Assembly: GCF_002798305.1 (NCBI RefSeq)
Contig: NZ_PCGR01000002.1
Coordinates: 482,034 to 546,033 of the forward strand
Length of the DNA stretch: 64,000 bases
Reading direction: 5' to 3'
From: Chryseomicrobium excrementi
GTDB lineage: Bacteria > Bacillota > Bacilli > Bacillales_A > Planococcaceae
Below the pieces are notes generated by a model. It was not told the origin of the DNA. It saw only the letters and a list, made by a program, of their open reading frames with translations, and searched no databases. The translations under genes were made by a program, and so were the position numbers. Below, piece after piece: positions 15,670 to 25,003 of the stretch (position 1 is the first letter of the stretch; each line of letters starts with the position of its first letter).

Positions 15670-17529
15670 TTGTCGTTGCGTAAACGTATGTCGACATTAA
15701 TCGTCGTCGATTCAGTTATTGTCTTATTTTCTATATATATCGGGTACTTCTTTTTATATCCGATCGACAACCCTTTTGCATCCAGTTACCTGTTTGTGAG
15801 CTCACTTTCCATCTTTTTAGCCCATCATGCTTTTGCTTTCTATTTTGGGTTATATAAAAAAGTATGGGAATATGCGTCTATTCGAGAATTGGTGTCTATA
15901 GCACTAGCTGTAACATTATCAATTGTAGTAGTTGCGGCAGCTCAGTTATTTTTTACAGGAAATGTCATGCTTCGGGCTTTGATGATCACGTGGATGTTAC
16001 ATATCTTATTGATTGGTGGATCCCGGTTGTCATGGCGTGTGGTCAGGGATACTTTGCTCGTTCGAACGAAGTATGATACGAAAAAGTCGACACTGATTGT
16101 AGGAGCCGGTTCGGCAGGAATGATGGTTGCGCGTCAGTTATTAAAAAATCACGATTCTCCACTACATCCAATAGCGTTTGTGGATGATGACAAAAATAAA
16201 GCAGGACTTGAGATTTTAGGATTACGAGTGTTACATGATACGAGTATGCTCAAAGAACATGTAGTGAACAATACGATTGAACAGATCATTATTGCGATTC
16301 CTTCAGCAGATAAGACGACGTCTACATTAATTAAGCAACTTGCAGTAGATACAGGTGTCAAAGTGCAAGCGATGCCTCTTATTGAAGACTTGTTAACAGG
16401 GAAAGTATCTGTGAGTGATATCAAAGATGTTCGCATTGAAGATTTGCTTGGACGCGAAGAAGTCCAGCTGGATTTAAATGCGATCTCTGAAAAATTGACG
16501 GACAAGACTATCCTAGTGACGGGTGCTGGTGGCTCTATTGGTTCTGAAATATGCCGCCAAGTGTTGCGTTTTAACCCGTCAAAGCTGTTGTTACTCGGTC
16601 ATGGTGAAAATTCGATTTACTTAATTGACATGGAACTACGAGAAAAGGTTCCTCAAGGAACGAAAATCATTCCAATAATTGCAGATGTTCAAGATAGGGA
16701 ACGTATCTTCGCTATTATGGAAGAGTATCGTCCTGACGTGATTTACCATGCCGCTGCACACAAGCACGTGCCGCTTATGGAAGCTAATCCTTTTGAAGCA
16801 GTGAAGAACAACATCTACGGTACGAAAAATGTGGCGGAAGCGGCAGATACGTTTGGTATCGGTCACTTTGTTCTAGTTTCTACTGATAAAGCAGTAAACC
16901 CACCGAACGTCATGGGTGCGACGAAGCGCTTTGCTGAGATGATTGTTCAGAACTTGGCAAAATCAAGCAAAACGAATTTTGCGGCTGTGCGATTTGGGAA
17001 TGTTCTTGGGTCACGTGGTTCTGTTGTACCACTATTTAAAAAGCAGATTGCAGCTGGTGGACCTGTTACGGTTACAGACCCAGAGATGACCCGCTACTTC
17101 ATGACGATTCCTGAAGCTTCACGATTAGTCATTCAAGCAGGCACCCTCGCCAAAGGTGGCGAAGTATTTGTTCTTGATATGGGTGAGCCTGTGAAGATTG
17201 TGGATCTTGCGAAGAATGTCATTCAGTTGTCTGGCTACTCGGTCGATGAGATCGGCATTACGTTTTCTGGCAAGCGTCCTGGTGAGAAACTGTTTGAAGA
17301 GCTTTTAGATCCTGCTGAGATTCAACAAGGCTTTGTGTTTCCTAAGATTCATATTGGGCGTGCGACGCCGATAATTGCGAGCGAGCTTGCTTATGTGCTT
17401 GAGAAGTTGCCCTCGATGGATGAAGGACAGATTAAATCAGTTCTTGTGGGACTTGCTAATCGGAAGAATGTGGGGAGTTTGATGGAGCGGAAGAAGGAAG
17501 AAGCACCTTCGACATTATTAAAGGCGTAA
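15670..17529 (+). CDS. Membrane nucleotide-sugar 4,6-dehydratase (PglF/WbpM/CapD-like)
   Basis: 619 aa, TTG start supported by GGAAGGAG. Four or five N-terminal membrane helices (to about residue 120), then a nucleotide-binding domain with VGAGSAGMMVARQLL, then the SDR catalytic domain with VTGAGGSIGSEICRQ and STDKAVNPPNVMGATKR, where Met replaces the usual SDR Tyr as in the large UDP-GlcNAc 4,6-dehydratases. It would turn UDP-GlcNAc into UDP-4-keto-6-deoxy-GlcNAc at the membrane. With the downstream reductase (19235) and phosphosugar transferase (18611) it likely makes and loads the first sugar, a 6-deoxy-HexNAc such as QuiNAc or D-FucNAc (inference). Confidence 0.93.
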   Translation: MSLRKRMSTLIVVDSVIVLFSIYIGYFFLYPIDNPFASSYLFVSSLSIFLAHHAFAFYFGLYKKVWEYASIRELVSIALAVTLSIVVVAAAQLFFTGNVMLRALMITWMLHILLIGGSRLSWRVVRDTLLVRTKYDTKKSTLIVGAGSAGMMVARQLLKNHDSPLHPIAFVDDDKNKAGLEILGLRVLHDTSMLKEHVVNNTIEQIIIAIPSADKTTSTLIKQLAVDTGVKVQAMPLIEDLLTGKVSVSDIKDVRIEDLLGREEVQLDLNAISEKLTDKTILVTGAGGSIGSEICRQVLRFNPSKLLLLGHGENSIYLIDMELREKVPQGTKIIPIIADVQDRERIFAIMEEYRPDVIYHAAAHKHVPLMEANPFEAVKNNIYGTKNVAEAADTFGIGHFVLVSTDKAVNPPNVMGATKRFAEMIVQNLAKSSKTNFAAVRFGNVLGSRGSVVPLFKKQIAAGGPVTVTDPEMTRYFMTIPEASRLVIQAGTLAKGGEVFVLDMGEPVKIVDLAKNVIQLSGYSVDEIGITFSGKRPGEKLFEELLDPAEIQQGFVFPKIHIGRATPIIASELAYVLEKLPSMDEGQIKSVLVGLANRKNVGSLMERKKEEAPSTLLKA

Positions 17530-17560
17530 TAGATACGAACCTTCAATCGACTATATCAGA

Positions 17561-17640
17561 AGCAGTCCTTCGGACTTTTAATAGATATGAAAGTGTCGGC
17601 CTTAGGGCGACATGAAGAGAACACCATCTTTGGTGTTGGG
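17561..17640 (+). promoter_or_regulatory. Three-hairpin leader upstream of galU
   Basis: Three hairpins in 80 bases: AGTCC/GGACT (17564-17576), TGTCG-CC/GG-CGACA (17594-17612) and AACACCA/TGGTGTT with a TCTT loop (17620-17637). It ends just before the galU ribosome binding site. This is structured for a gap inside an operon and could be a cis-acting RNA; identity unknown. Confidence 0.5.
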
Positions 17641-17655
17641 GAAGGAAGTTATGGA

Positions 17656-18531
17656 ATGAGCAAAGTAAGAAAAGCAATTATTCCAGCTGCAGGTCTAGGA
17701 ACACGGTTCCTTCCTGCGACAAAAGCAATGCCAAAAGAGATGTTGCCAATTGTTGATAAACCAACGATTCAATATATTGTTGAAGAGGCGATTGCTTCTG
17801 GAATTGAAGATATTCTGATTGTAACTGGTAAAGGAAAACGAGCTATTGAAGATCATTTTGATAACTCATTTGAATTAGAACAGTTGCTTGAGAGTAAAGG
17901 TAAGTTGGATGTGTTAGATGAAGTGAAGAAATCATCTAATGTTGAAATTCACTATATTCGTCAAAAAGAACCTAAGGGGTTGGGGCACGCAGTATGGTGT
18001 GCACGTAAGTTCATCGGTGATGAGCCATTTGCTGTTCTTTTAGGTGACGACATTGTGGATGCTGAAACACCGGGATTGAAACAGTTAATCAATGAGTATG
18101 ATAAATTAGGACGCTCAGTGATTGGTGTTCAAACAGTTGGTGAAAATGAGACACATCGTTACGGGATTGTTGACCCTGCAGTACAAGATGGACGTCGTTA
18201 CCAAGTAAATCAATTTGTAGAAAAACCAGCTCCAGGAACTGCACCATCTAATTTAGCAATAATGGGTCGTTACATTTTGACACCTGAGATCTTTGATATT
18301 TTAGAGAATCAAGAGAAGGGTGCGGGTGGCGAAATCCAATTGACGGATGCGATTCAAACTTTGAATGAGAAGCAGTTTGTGTATGCTTATGATTTTGAAG
18401 GAACTCGCTATGATGTTGGTGAGAAGCTTGGATTTATTCAAACTACAATTGAAATGGCGCTGAAGCGTCCGGAGTTGCGTAAGGAGTTACTTTCGTATCT
18501 AGATAAAGTGATTGAAAAAGAGTATATATAA
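17656..18531 (+). CDS. galU: UTP-glucose-1-phosphate uridylyltransferase
   Basis: 291 aa from the ATG at 17656 (GAAGGAAG 8 bases upstream); the in-frame ATG at 17587 would add a hairpin-rich leader and is not used. Signature [19 protein letters not shown] at the N terminus, then [13 protein letters not shown], and the LGDDIV and VEKP elements of the nucleotidyltransferase fold. It makes UDP-glucose from UTP and glucose-1-phosphate, feeding the UDP-glucose dehydrogenase encoded at 32906 and so the uronic acid branch. Length is normal for GalU/GtaB. Confidence 0.95.
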   Translation: MSKVRKAIIPAAGLGTRFLPATKAMPKEMLPIVDKPTIQYIVEEAIASGIEDILIVTGKGKRAIEDHFDNSFELEQLLESKGKLDVLDEVKKSSNVEIHYIRQKEPKGLGHAVWCARKFIGDEPFAVLLGDDIVDAETPGLKQLINEYDKLGRSVIGVQTVGENETHRYGIVDPAVQDGRRYQVNQFVEKPAPGTAPSNLAIMGRYILTPEIFDILENQEKGAGGEIQLTDAIQTLNEKQFVYAYDFEGTRYDVGEKLGFIQTTIEMALKRPELRKELLSYLDKVIEKEYI

Positions 18532-18534
18532 TAG

Positions 18535-18588
18535 AAGAAACTCTGAAGAATGCACCCGGGGAGATTTGTGGACCGGTGTGCGTTTCTT
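18535..18588 (+). promoter_or_regulatory. Strong stem-loop between galU and the sugar transferase
   Basis: Outer stem AAGAAAC (18535-18541) / GTTTCTT (18582-18588) and inner stem GCACCCGG (18552-18559) / CCGG-T-GTGC (18573-18581) with a one-base bulge. No T-run follows, so it is not a simple terminator; it could mark RNA processing or control translation of the next gene. Confidence 0.5.
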
Positions 18589-18610
18589 TGTGAGGGGAAG
18601 TGTGGAACAT

Positions 18611-19225
18611 ATGTATCAGATTACTAAACGAATTATTGATATCGTACTTTCAGGAATTGCATTGATTTTACTATCACCTGTTTTTATGATTCTTTCTATT
18701 CTTATAAAGAAAGAATCTGAAGGGCCTATATTGTTCAAACAAAAACGAGTAGGTTTAAATAAAACACAATTTAATATTTTGAAGTTCCGCACAATGCGTA
18801 TTGATACGCCAAAAGATTCACCTACACACTTACTCGAAAACCCCGATCAATACATTACGAAAATCGGAAAATTCTTGCGTAAATCATCATTGGATGAATT
18901 ACCTCAAATTTGGAACATTTTCCGTGGTGAGATGAGTATTATCGGGCCGCGTCCAGCGCTTTGGAATCAATATGATTTGATTGAAGAACGTGATAAGTAT
19001 GGAGCCAATGATGTACCTCCTGGATTGACGGGTTGGGCACAGATTAATGGGCGCGATGAGTTGCCGATTGATGTGAAGGCGAAGTTAGATGGAGAGTATG
19101 TGGAGAAGAAAAGTTTGTGGATGGATACGAAGTGTTTCTTTTTGACAATCTTGAGTGTTTTGAAGAGTGATGGGGTTGTTGAAGGGAAGTCTGAAGTGGT
19201 GAAGCAGCTGGAAGAGAGAAAGTAG
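18611..19225 (+). CDS. Undecaprenyl-phosphate sugar phosphotransferase (initiating transferase)
   Basis: 204 aa from ATG 18611; GTG at 18602 is an alternative since GAGGGG lies at 18592-18597, between the ideal spacings. The N terminus MYQITKRIIDIVLSGIALILLSP is a membrane hairpin of small PglC/WecP-type transferases. Catalytic-core motifs follow: KRVGLN, FKILKFRTM-like ILKFRTMRID, LRKSSLDELPQIWNIFRGEMSIIGPRP and PGLTGWAQINGRD. It transfers the first sugar phosphate to undecaprenyl phosphate and so starts repeat-unit synthesis. Adjacent to a dedicated SDR gene, consistent with a 6-deoxy-HexNAc donor. Confidence 0.93.
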   Translation: MYQITKRIIDIVLSGIALILLSPVFMILSILIKKESEGPILFKQKRVGLNKTQFNILKFRTMRIDTPKDSPTHLLENPDQYITKIGKFLRKSSLDELPQIWNIFRGEMSIIGPRPALWNQYDLIEERDKYGANDVPPGLTGWAQINGRDELPIDVKAKLDGEYVEKKSLWMDTKCFFLTILSVLKSDGVVEGKSEVVKQLEERK

Positions 19226-19234
19226 GCCATTACG

Positions 19235-20080
19235 ATGAAGAGAATTCTGATTACCGGAAAGAATAGTTATGTGGGTACTAAGTTCATGGAGTGGGTTAGC
19301 CAATGGCCGGATGAGTATCAGGTTGAAGCGATTTCAGTGCGCGGTGATGACTGGAAGCAGCATAATTTTAGTGGGTATGATTGTGTGCTTCATGTTGCAG
19401 GAATTGCACATGTATCGACTGATCCTAAAATGGAAGACTTGTACTATAAGGTAAATCGCGACCTCACAATTAAAATAGCTAAACATGCAAAAAACAATGG
19501 CGTAAAGCATTTTATTTTTATGAGTAGCATCATTGTTTATGGTGATGGAGATAAAGAATTAAATGTCATCACTAAAGACAAAGCACCTAATCCGAGCAAT
19601 TTTTATGGAGATAGTAAGTTACAAGCTGAAAAACTGTTACACGAAATTGAAGATGAGAGTTTTAGAGTAGCAGTAGTAAGACCTCCAATGATTTATGGTC
19701 CTAATTCCAAGGGGAATTTTCCGAAGTTACTAAAGCTAGCAAAATTAACTCCAATCTTTCCAGCCTACGATAATCAACGCAGTATGCTGTTTATTGATAA
19801 TTTAAGTGAATTCATAAGATTAGTAACAGATAGTCAAGATCGAGGTCTATTTCTGCCTCAAAATCGTGAATATGTGAATACAAGTGAATTGGTTCGATTA
19901 GCTGCTGAGCAACAAGGGAAAAAAATACTTTTGACCCGCTTATTTAATCCCTTGATTTTTTTACTTGTTTCACGTGTTAATGTTGTGAATAAAATGTTTG
20001 GGAATTTGGTTTATGTTAAGGAAGATAATGAAAAGTATCAAACTGCTGATTTTGTTAATTCAATAAAAAGAAGTCTATGA
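19235..20080 (+). CDS. NAD-dependent epimerase/reductase for the initiating sugar
   Basis: 281 aa extended SDR. Nucleotide-binding loop GKNSYVGTKF (a divergent GxxGxxG), HVAGIAHV, SSIIVYGDG and the catalytic YGDSKLQAEK (YxxxK). This resembles the 4-ketoreductases (WbpV/WreQ type) paired with an initiating sugar transferase in other polysaccharide loci. It would reduce UDP-4-keto-6-deoxy-GlcNAc to UDP-QuiNAc or UDP-FucNAc; the stereochemistry cannot be read from sequence. Gene starts 9 bp after the transferase gene. Confidence 0.82.
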   Translation: MKRILITGKNSYVGTKFMEWVSQWPDEYQVEAISVRGDDWKQHNFSGYDCVLHVAGIAHVSTDPKMEDLYYKVNRDLTIKIAKHAKNNGVKHFIFMSSIIVYGDGDKELNVITKDKAPNPSNFYGDSKLQAEKLLHEIEDESFRVAVVRPPMIYGPNSKGNFPKLLKLAKLTPIFPAYDNQRSMLFIDNLSEFIRLVTDSQDRGLFLPQNREYVNTSELVRLAAEQQGKKILLTRLFNPLIFLLVSRVNVVNKMFGNLVYVKEDNEKYQTADFVNSIKRSL

Positions 20081-20094
20081 TAGGTGGCAATTAA

Positions 20095-21195
20095 ATGAAG
20101 AAAAAAATAATGTTACTGGGTAATCATGGTTTCGTTATATATAACTTTAGAAAAGAGTTAATAAAGAAATTGTTAGATGATGGCCATGAAGTATACGTTT
20201 CTCTTCCTTATGATGAAAAAGTTGAAATTATGAAGAGCTGGGGCTGTAAGTTTATTGAAACTAATGTTGATCGGAGAGGCACCAACCCAGTAACTGATTC
20301 AAAGTTAGTTAAACATTATATCGAAATTCTTAGAAGTGTTAAGCCAGATGTTGTTCTTACATATACCATTAAACCTAACTTGTATGGTGGATTAGCATGC
20401 AGAATCTTAAAGATTCCTTATATAAGTAACATAACTGGTCTAGGTAGTGGTTTCAATGGAAATCCGATTTTAAGAAACGTACTGACTCAACTATATAAAG
20501 CAGGATTGAAGAAAGCTAATTGTGTATTCTTTCAAAATACTGAAGATATGAAAGAATTGACTAGTAGAGGAATTATTAGAGGTGATTATAAACTAATTCC
20601 GGGTTCTGGAGTAAATCTTGATGAATTTAAATTCCATCCTCTACCAGAAGGAGATACCGTCAATTTCTTATTTATCGGTAGAATAATGAAAGATAAGGGA
20701 ATTGAGGAATATCTAAAAGCTGCTGAAAAGATAAAGAAAGAACATAAGAATGTGAAATTTAACGTTGTCGGATTTATTGAATCGACACATTCTCATTATA
20801 AAGAATGGATTGACGATCTAAATGATCGAGGGGTAATTACATATCATGGCTATCAAAAAGATGTAAAGCCTTTCATAGTAGATTCACATTGCTTAATCCA
20901 GCCCTCTCATGGTGGTGAAGGGTTATCGAATGTCTTATTAGAGGCGGGAGCTATGGGAAGAATATTGATTGCCTCGGATATCGCAGGATGCAGGGAAACA
21001 ATCACTGGTAAAAATGGTTATACATTTAAGAAAAAAAGCTTTGAATCCTTAGTCAAAGCTTTAGATAAATTTATAAATAAAGACAATGATGAAAAGATTG
21101 AAATGGGTTTATTATCAAGACAACATATTGAATTGAATTTTAATAGAAATATTGTAGTAAAAAAATACCTAAAGGAAATTAATACTAATGACTAA
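20095..21195 (+). CDS. Glycosyltransferase family 4
   Basis: 366 aa. GT-B fold: N-terminal GNHGFVIYNFRKELIKKLL, KPDVVLTYTIKPNLYGG, and ITGLGSGF; C-terminal donor-binding half with FIGRIMKDKGIEEYLKA and the EX7E-type element PSHGGEGLSNVLLEAGAMGR. Cytoplasmic retaining transferase that adds one sugar to the lipid-linked repeat unit; donor unknown. Often the second enzyme after a 6-deoxy-HexNAc initiating transferase. The 3' end overlaps the next start by 8 bases. Composition turns clearly more AT-rich from here to about 29.5 kb. Confidence 0.9.
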   Translation: MKKKIMLLGNHGFVIYNFRKELIKKLLDDGHEVYVSLPYDEKVEIMKSWGCKFIETNVDRRGTNPVTDSKLVKHYIEILRSVKPDVVLTYTIKPNLYGGLACRILKIPYISNITGLGSGFNGNPILRNVLTQLYKAGLKKANCVFFQNTEDMKELTSRGIIRGDYKLIPGSGVNLDEFKFHPLPEGDTVNFLFIGRIMKDKGIEEYLKAAEKIKKEHKNVKFNVVGFIESTHSHYKEWIDDLNDRGVITYHGYQKDVKPFIVDSHCLIQPSHGGEGLSNVLLEAGAMGRILIASDIAGCRETITGKNGYTFKKKSFESLVKALDKFINKDNDEKIEMGLLSRQHIELNFNRNIVVKKYLKEINTND

Positions 21196-21739
21196 ATACC
21201 TACACGCTATTTTTTATATATTTTGTAATAGTGTGAAATTCACATCATTAAAACTATTACATATAAACTCATTTAAATTTCATTATCTTAATTTTATATC
21301 TCCATTGACAAATATACAATTATCGAAAGAATCTAAGTTAACTTTTGGTGAAAATTTGAAAATTAGAAGTGGCGTGAAAATACATTTAAGAAAAGCTGCA
21401 AAAATAACTATAGGAGACAATACTTTTATAAATTATAACTCTATGATTGTTTCTCATGAACAAATAATAATTGGTAGAAATGTACAGATTGGGCCTAATG
21501 TTATGATTTTCGATCATGATCATGATTTTAGAAGTGAAAACGGTGTGAGTGATATGAAATATAAGACAGACCCAATACAAATTGGTGATAATGTATGGAT
21601 AGGGGCAAATTCAGTAATTTTAAGAGGGACAAAGATTGGTGAAAACACAGTGGTCGGTGCTGGAGCTATAATAAAAGGTGAATATGAAAAGAACGCTATT
21701 ATATTAAATAAGAGTGAAATAACAGTATTAACACAATAG
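21188..21739 (+). CDS. Hexapeptide-repeat O-acetyltransferase
   Basis: 183 aa. After a divergent N terminus, a left-handed beta-helix of hexapeptide repeats runs from about residue 50: LTFGENLKIRSGVKIHL, ITIGDNTFINYNSMIV, IIIGRNVQIGPNVMIFDHDHDF, IQIGDNVWIGANSVILRGTKIGENTVVGAGAII. FDHDHDF holds the catalytic His of this class. It probably acetylates a capsule sugar with acetyl-CoA in the cytoplasm. Overlap with the preceding glycosyltransferase gene implies translational coupling. Confidence 0.9.
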   Translation: MTKYLHAIFYIFCNSVKFTSLKLLHINSFKFHYLNFISPLTNIQLSKESKLTFGENLKIRSGVKIHLRKAAKITIGDNTFINYNSMIVSHEQIIIGRNVQIGPNVMIFDHDHDFRSENGVSDMKYKTDPIQIGDNVWIGANSVILRGTKIGENTVVGAGAIIKGEYEKNAIILNKSEITVLTQ

Positions 21740-21751
21740 TGGAGTGGTGAC

Positions 21752-22879
21752 ATGAGAGATGCAATCCTTTATATAGGTAGGTTTAATTTTCCAGATGGTT
21801 CAGCTGCGGCTCAACGAGTTAAAAGCAATGCAGAACTATTTAAGAGAATTGGATATGAAACTAAATTTGTATCAACTTGGCAAGATAATAATTCATATAA
21901 TGAAGACAACGGTTTAAATATTAATATAATCCCTGAACACCAACAGATTTATAAAATTGATTTCATTGAAAAATACATTCTAAAATTATCGAACAGATAT
22001 TGTTTCAAATTCATAGTTTTATATAATTATCCGAGTCTAGCTAGTTGGAGGTTAGTTAAACTAGCTAGGAAATATAATATTAAAATAATCGGTGATGTTA
22101 CAGAGTGGTTTGGTTTGAATTCAGGACACAATAGAATTTACCAAATTTATAAAAACATTGATACGGAAATAAGAATGAAAATTTTACTTGAAAAATTTGA
22201 TGGCCTCTTTGTTATAAGTAAGTTTTTAGAGGAGAAGTATAAGGAAAAGACTAAAACATTGCATTTGCCGAATTTATTAAACTCTCATGACAATAAATGG
22301 AGTTTGTTAAAATCTACTAAAAATCTTTCTAATGATGTTATCCATTTTACATATGCAGGTAATCCTGGGAAACTTTTCGAAAAAGAAGACATAGCTAAAA
22401 TTGTAAGTGTATTTAGTGAATTAAAGTCTACTAAGAAAATTTTAAATATAGTTGGAATTGATGAGCTAGAATTTCGTAGCCGCTATAAGAAGATTTATGG
22501 TACTATCCCGAAGATTAATAATTGTATTTTCTATGGGAAATTGACACATAATGAGACTTTAAAATTAATATATAATTCCCACTTCTTTATATATATACGT
22601 CCAGATACATTAGCTAATAAGGCAGGTTTTCCTACGAAATTTTTGGAATCAATTGTTCTGAAAACACCAGTACTCACAAATGATATTGGTGATATCAAAT
22701 TATATATTGATAATAAAATAAATGGTATGATTATTAATTCGGAAAAATCAACTCTAAAAAAACAGATTACTGAAATAGAAATCAACGATTATTTAAAATA
22801 CAGATTTGAAAATAAATTTACAGTGGATGAATTCTATAAAAGAACAAAAAAATTTTTAGAGAATGTAGGAGATAGATAA
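21752..22879 (+). CDS. Glycosyltransferase family 4
   Basis: 375 aa. Starts RDAILYIGRFNFPDGSAAAQRVKSNAELFK, typical for the acceptor-side loop of GT4 enzymes, and carries HFTYAGNPGKLFEKEDI and KAGFPTKFLESIVLKTPVLTND in the donor-binding half. Transfers a sugar to the growing repeat unit; linkage unknown. GTGG-type weak ribosome binding site (GTGGAGTGGTG). The stop codon TAA overlaps no base with the next ATG but the genes abut directly. Confidence 0.87.
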   Translation: MRDAILYIGRFNFPDGSAAAQRVKSNAELFKRIGYETKFVSTWQDNNSYNEDNGLNINIIPEHQQIYKIDFIEKYILKLSNRYCFKFIVLYNYPSLASWRLVKLARKYNIKIIGDVTEWFGLNSGHNRIYQIYKNIDTEIRMKILLEKFDGLFVISKFLEEKYKEKTKTLHLPNLLNSHDNKWSLLKSTKNLSNDVIHFTYAGNPGKLFEKEDIAKIVSVFSELKSTKKILNIVGIDELEFRSRYKKIYGTIPKINNCIFYGKLTHNETLKLIYNSHFFIYIRPDTLANKAGFPTKFLESIVLKTPVLTNDIGDIKLYIDNKINGMIINSEKSTLKKQITEIEINDYLKYRFENKFTVDEFYKRTKKFLENVGDR

Positions 22880-23905
22880 ATGTTTAATGGGAAAGTTTTG
22901 CTAATAACGGGAGGAACAGGATCCTTCGGAAATGCTGTAATGAAAAGGTTTTTACACACAGACGTAAAAGAAATTCGTATCTTCTCACGTGATGAGAAGA
23001 AGCAAGATGATATGCGTAAAAAATATAAAGATGATAAGTTGAAGTTCTATCTTGGAGATGTAAGAAACATTGATAGCTTGAAGACAGCGATGTATGGGGT
23101 TGATTATGTTTTTCATGCAGCTGCGTTGAAACAAGTACCATCATGTGAGTTCTTCCCAATGGAGGCTGTTAAAACTAACATTATTGGAACAGACAATGTT
23201 GTTACAGCTGCAGTAGAAGAAGGTGTAAAAAAAGTTATTTGTCTTTCTACTGATAAAGCTGCCTACCCTATTAATGCTATGGGTATCTCAAAAGCTATGA
23301 TGGAGAAAGTCTTTGTAGCGAAGGCAAATAAAGTTGATCCAGAAAAAACATTGATTTGTGGAACTCGCTATGGAAATGTAATGGCCTCACGTGGTTCTGT
23401 TATTCCTTTATTTATTGAGCAGATTAAAGCTGGTGAAGACTTAACAATTACAGATCCAGGAATGACTCGTTTTTTAATGAGTTTAGAAGACGCTGTAGAG
23501 CTTGTTGTCTTTGCATTCGAGAATGCTCAAGCAGGAGATATCATGGTACAGAAATCCCCTGCATCTACTATCGGTGAGCTGGCTACTGCTTTGAAAGAAT
23601 TATTTAATGTAGATAATAAAGTACGTGTAATTGGTACTCGACATGGTGAAAAAATATTCGAAACATTACTAACTCGAGAAGAACATGTCGTTGCACAAGA
23701 CATGGGTGACTTCTATCGTGTACCTGCAGATAAGCGTGATCTGAATTACGATAAATATTTTGTAGAGGGTGATCAAAAGCTGTCAACAGAACATGAATAC
23801 AACTCGCACAACACACACCGACTTACTATTACTGAAATTAAAGAAAGATTATTAGCTTTAGATTATGTTCAAGAGGAGTTAGGCAAATGGCAAGCAAAGA
23901 GTTAA
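22880..23905 (+). CDS. capE: UDP-GlcNAc 4,6-dehydratase/5-epimerase (CapE-type)
   Basis: 341 aa SDR with TGGTGSFGNAVMKRF at the N terminus and STDKAAYPINAMGISKAMMEK, where Met takes the place of the catalytic Tyr as in CapE/FnlA/PseB-like enzymes. It catalyses the first step from UDP-GlcNAc towards UDP-N-acetyl-L-fucosamine. The two following genes encode the CapF- and CapG-type enzymes, so the pathway is complete. Its 3' end overlaps the next gene by 19 bases. Confidence 0.93.
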   Translation: MFNGKVLLITGGTGSFGNAVMKRFLHTDVKEIRIFSRDEKKQDDMRKKYKDDKLKFYLGDVRNIDSLKTAMYGVDYVFHAAALKQVPSCEFFPMEAVKTNIIGTDNVVTAAVEEGVKKVICLSTDKAAYPINAMGISKAMMEKVFVAKANKVDPEKTLICGTRYGNVMASRGSVIPLFIEQIKAGEDLTITDPGMTRFLMSLEDAVELVVFAFENAQAGDIMVQKSPASTIGELATALKELFNVDNKVRVIGTRHGEKIFETLLTREEHVVAQDMGDFYRVPADKRDLNYDKYFVEGDQKLSTEHEYNSHNTHRLTITEIKERLLALDYVQEELGKWQAKS

Positions 23906-25002
23906 AGATTGCTATTACAGGAGCTAACGGTTTCATTGGAAAGAACTTAACAAGCGAACTTAAGAATCAAGGTTTTATAAATCAATCTCATATTACTCGC
24001 GATACCACTCTAGAAGAATTGAAGTCGATTTTAAAAGAAGCTGAATTTGTATTTCATTTAGCTGGTGTTAATCGTCCGATATTAGAAAGTGAATTTGAAA
24101 AAGGGAATAAAGATTTCACTCAACAGATTATTGAAACTCTGGTCGAGTTAAACAACACCGTTCCTCTCGTAGTTTCTTCATCTACTCAAGCAAGTAATGA
24201 TAATCCTTATGGTAGAAGCAAAAAAGCTGCAGAAGAAGCAGTGGAAAAATACGCTAATGATAATAATGTTGATTGTGGAATCTATCGTTTACCAAATGTA
24301 TTCGGTAAATGGAGCAAACCAAATTATAATAGTGCGATTGCAACATTTTGTCATAACATTGCTCATGACCTTCCTATACAAGTTAATGATCCGAATGTTG
24401 AACTGACTTTAGTCTATATCGATGACGTAATTAATGAATTCATCAAATGCTTAGATGGTATGGATACTCTTTACAGAGAAGTACCAGTCGTTCATAAAAA
24501 GAAACTTGGCGAGATTGTTGATTTGATTTATTCATTTAAAGCTTCACGAGAAAATAAAAGCGTTCCAAAACTAGATGATCTATGTGAGAAGAAATTATAT
24601 AGTACATATTTAAGTTTTTTACCAGAAGATCAATTTAGTTATGAGTTGAAAATGAATGTTGATCAGAGAGGTTCTTTTACAGAATTTATTAAAACAGTAG
24701 ATAGAGGTCAAGTATCCATTAATATTTCTAAGCCAGGAATTACAAAGGGTAACCACTGGCACCATACGAAAAACGAAAAATTCTTAGTTGTAAGTGGAAG
24801 TGGTATTATTCGCTTCCGCAAGCCAGGTGAAGAGAAGGTTATCGAATACTTTGTAAGTGGAGATAAATTAGAAGTTGTAGATATTCCTGTTGGTTATACA
24901 CACAATATCGAAAATTTGGGAGAAACAGATATGGTAACTGTTATGTGGGTGAATGAACCATTTAATCCTGAAAATCCAGATACCTATTTCTTGGAGGTTT
25001 AA
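23887..25002 (+). CDS. capF: Bifunctional capsule sugar reductase/epimerase (CapF-type)
   Basis: 371 aa. N-terminal SDR domain (TGANGFIGKNL, FHLAGVNRP, YGRSKKAAEEA with YxxxK) joined to a C-terminal cupin domain (MNVDQRGSFTEFIKT, KGNHWHHTKNEKFLVVSGSG, DIPVGYTHNIENLG) containing the His residues that bind zinc. CapF performs C3 epimerisation and C4 reduction to give UDP-N-acetyl-L-talosamine. GAGGAG upstream of the ATG inside the preceding gene confirms the overlap. Confidence 0.94.
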   Translation: MASKELKIAITGANGFIGKNLTSELKNQGFINQSHITRDTTLEELKSILKEAEFVFHLAGVNRPILESEFEKGNKDFTQQIIETLVELNNTVPLVVSSSTQASNDNPYGRSKKAAEEAVEKYANDNNVDCGIYRLPNVFGKWSKPNYNSAIATFCHNIAHDLPIQVNDPNVELTLVYIDDVINEFIKCLDGMDTLYREVPVVHKKKLGEIVDLIYSFKASRENKSVPKLDDLCEKKLYSTYLSFLPEDQFSYELKMNVDQRGSFTEFIKTVDRGQVSINISKPGITKGNHWHHTKNEKFLVVSGSGIIRFRKPGEEKVIEYFVSGDKLEVVDIPVGYTHNIENLGETDMVTVMWVNEPFNPENPDTYFLEV

Positions 25003-25003
25003 T

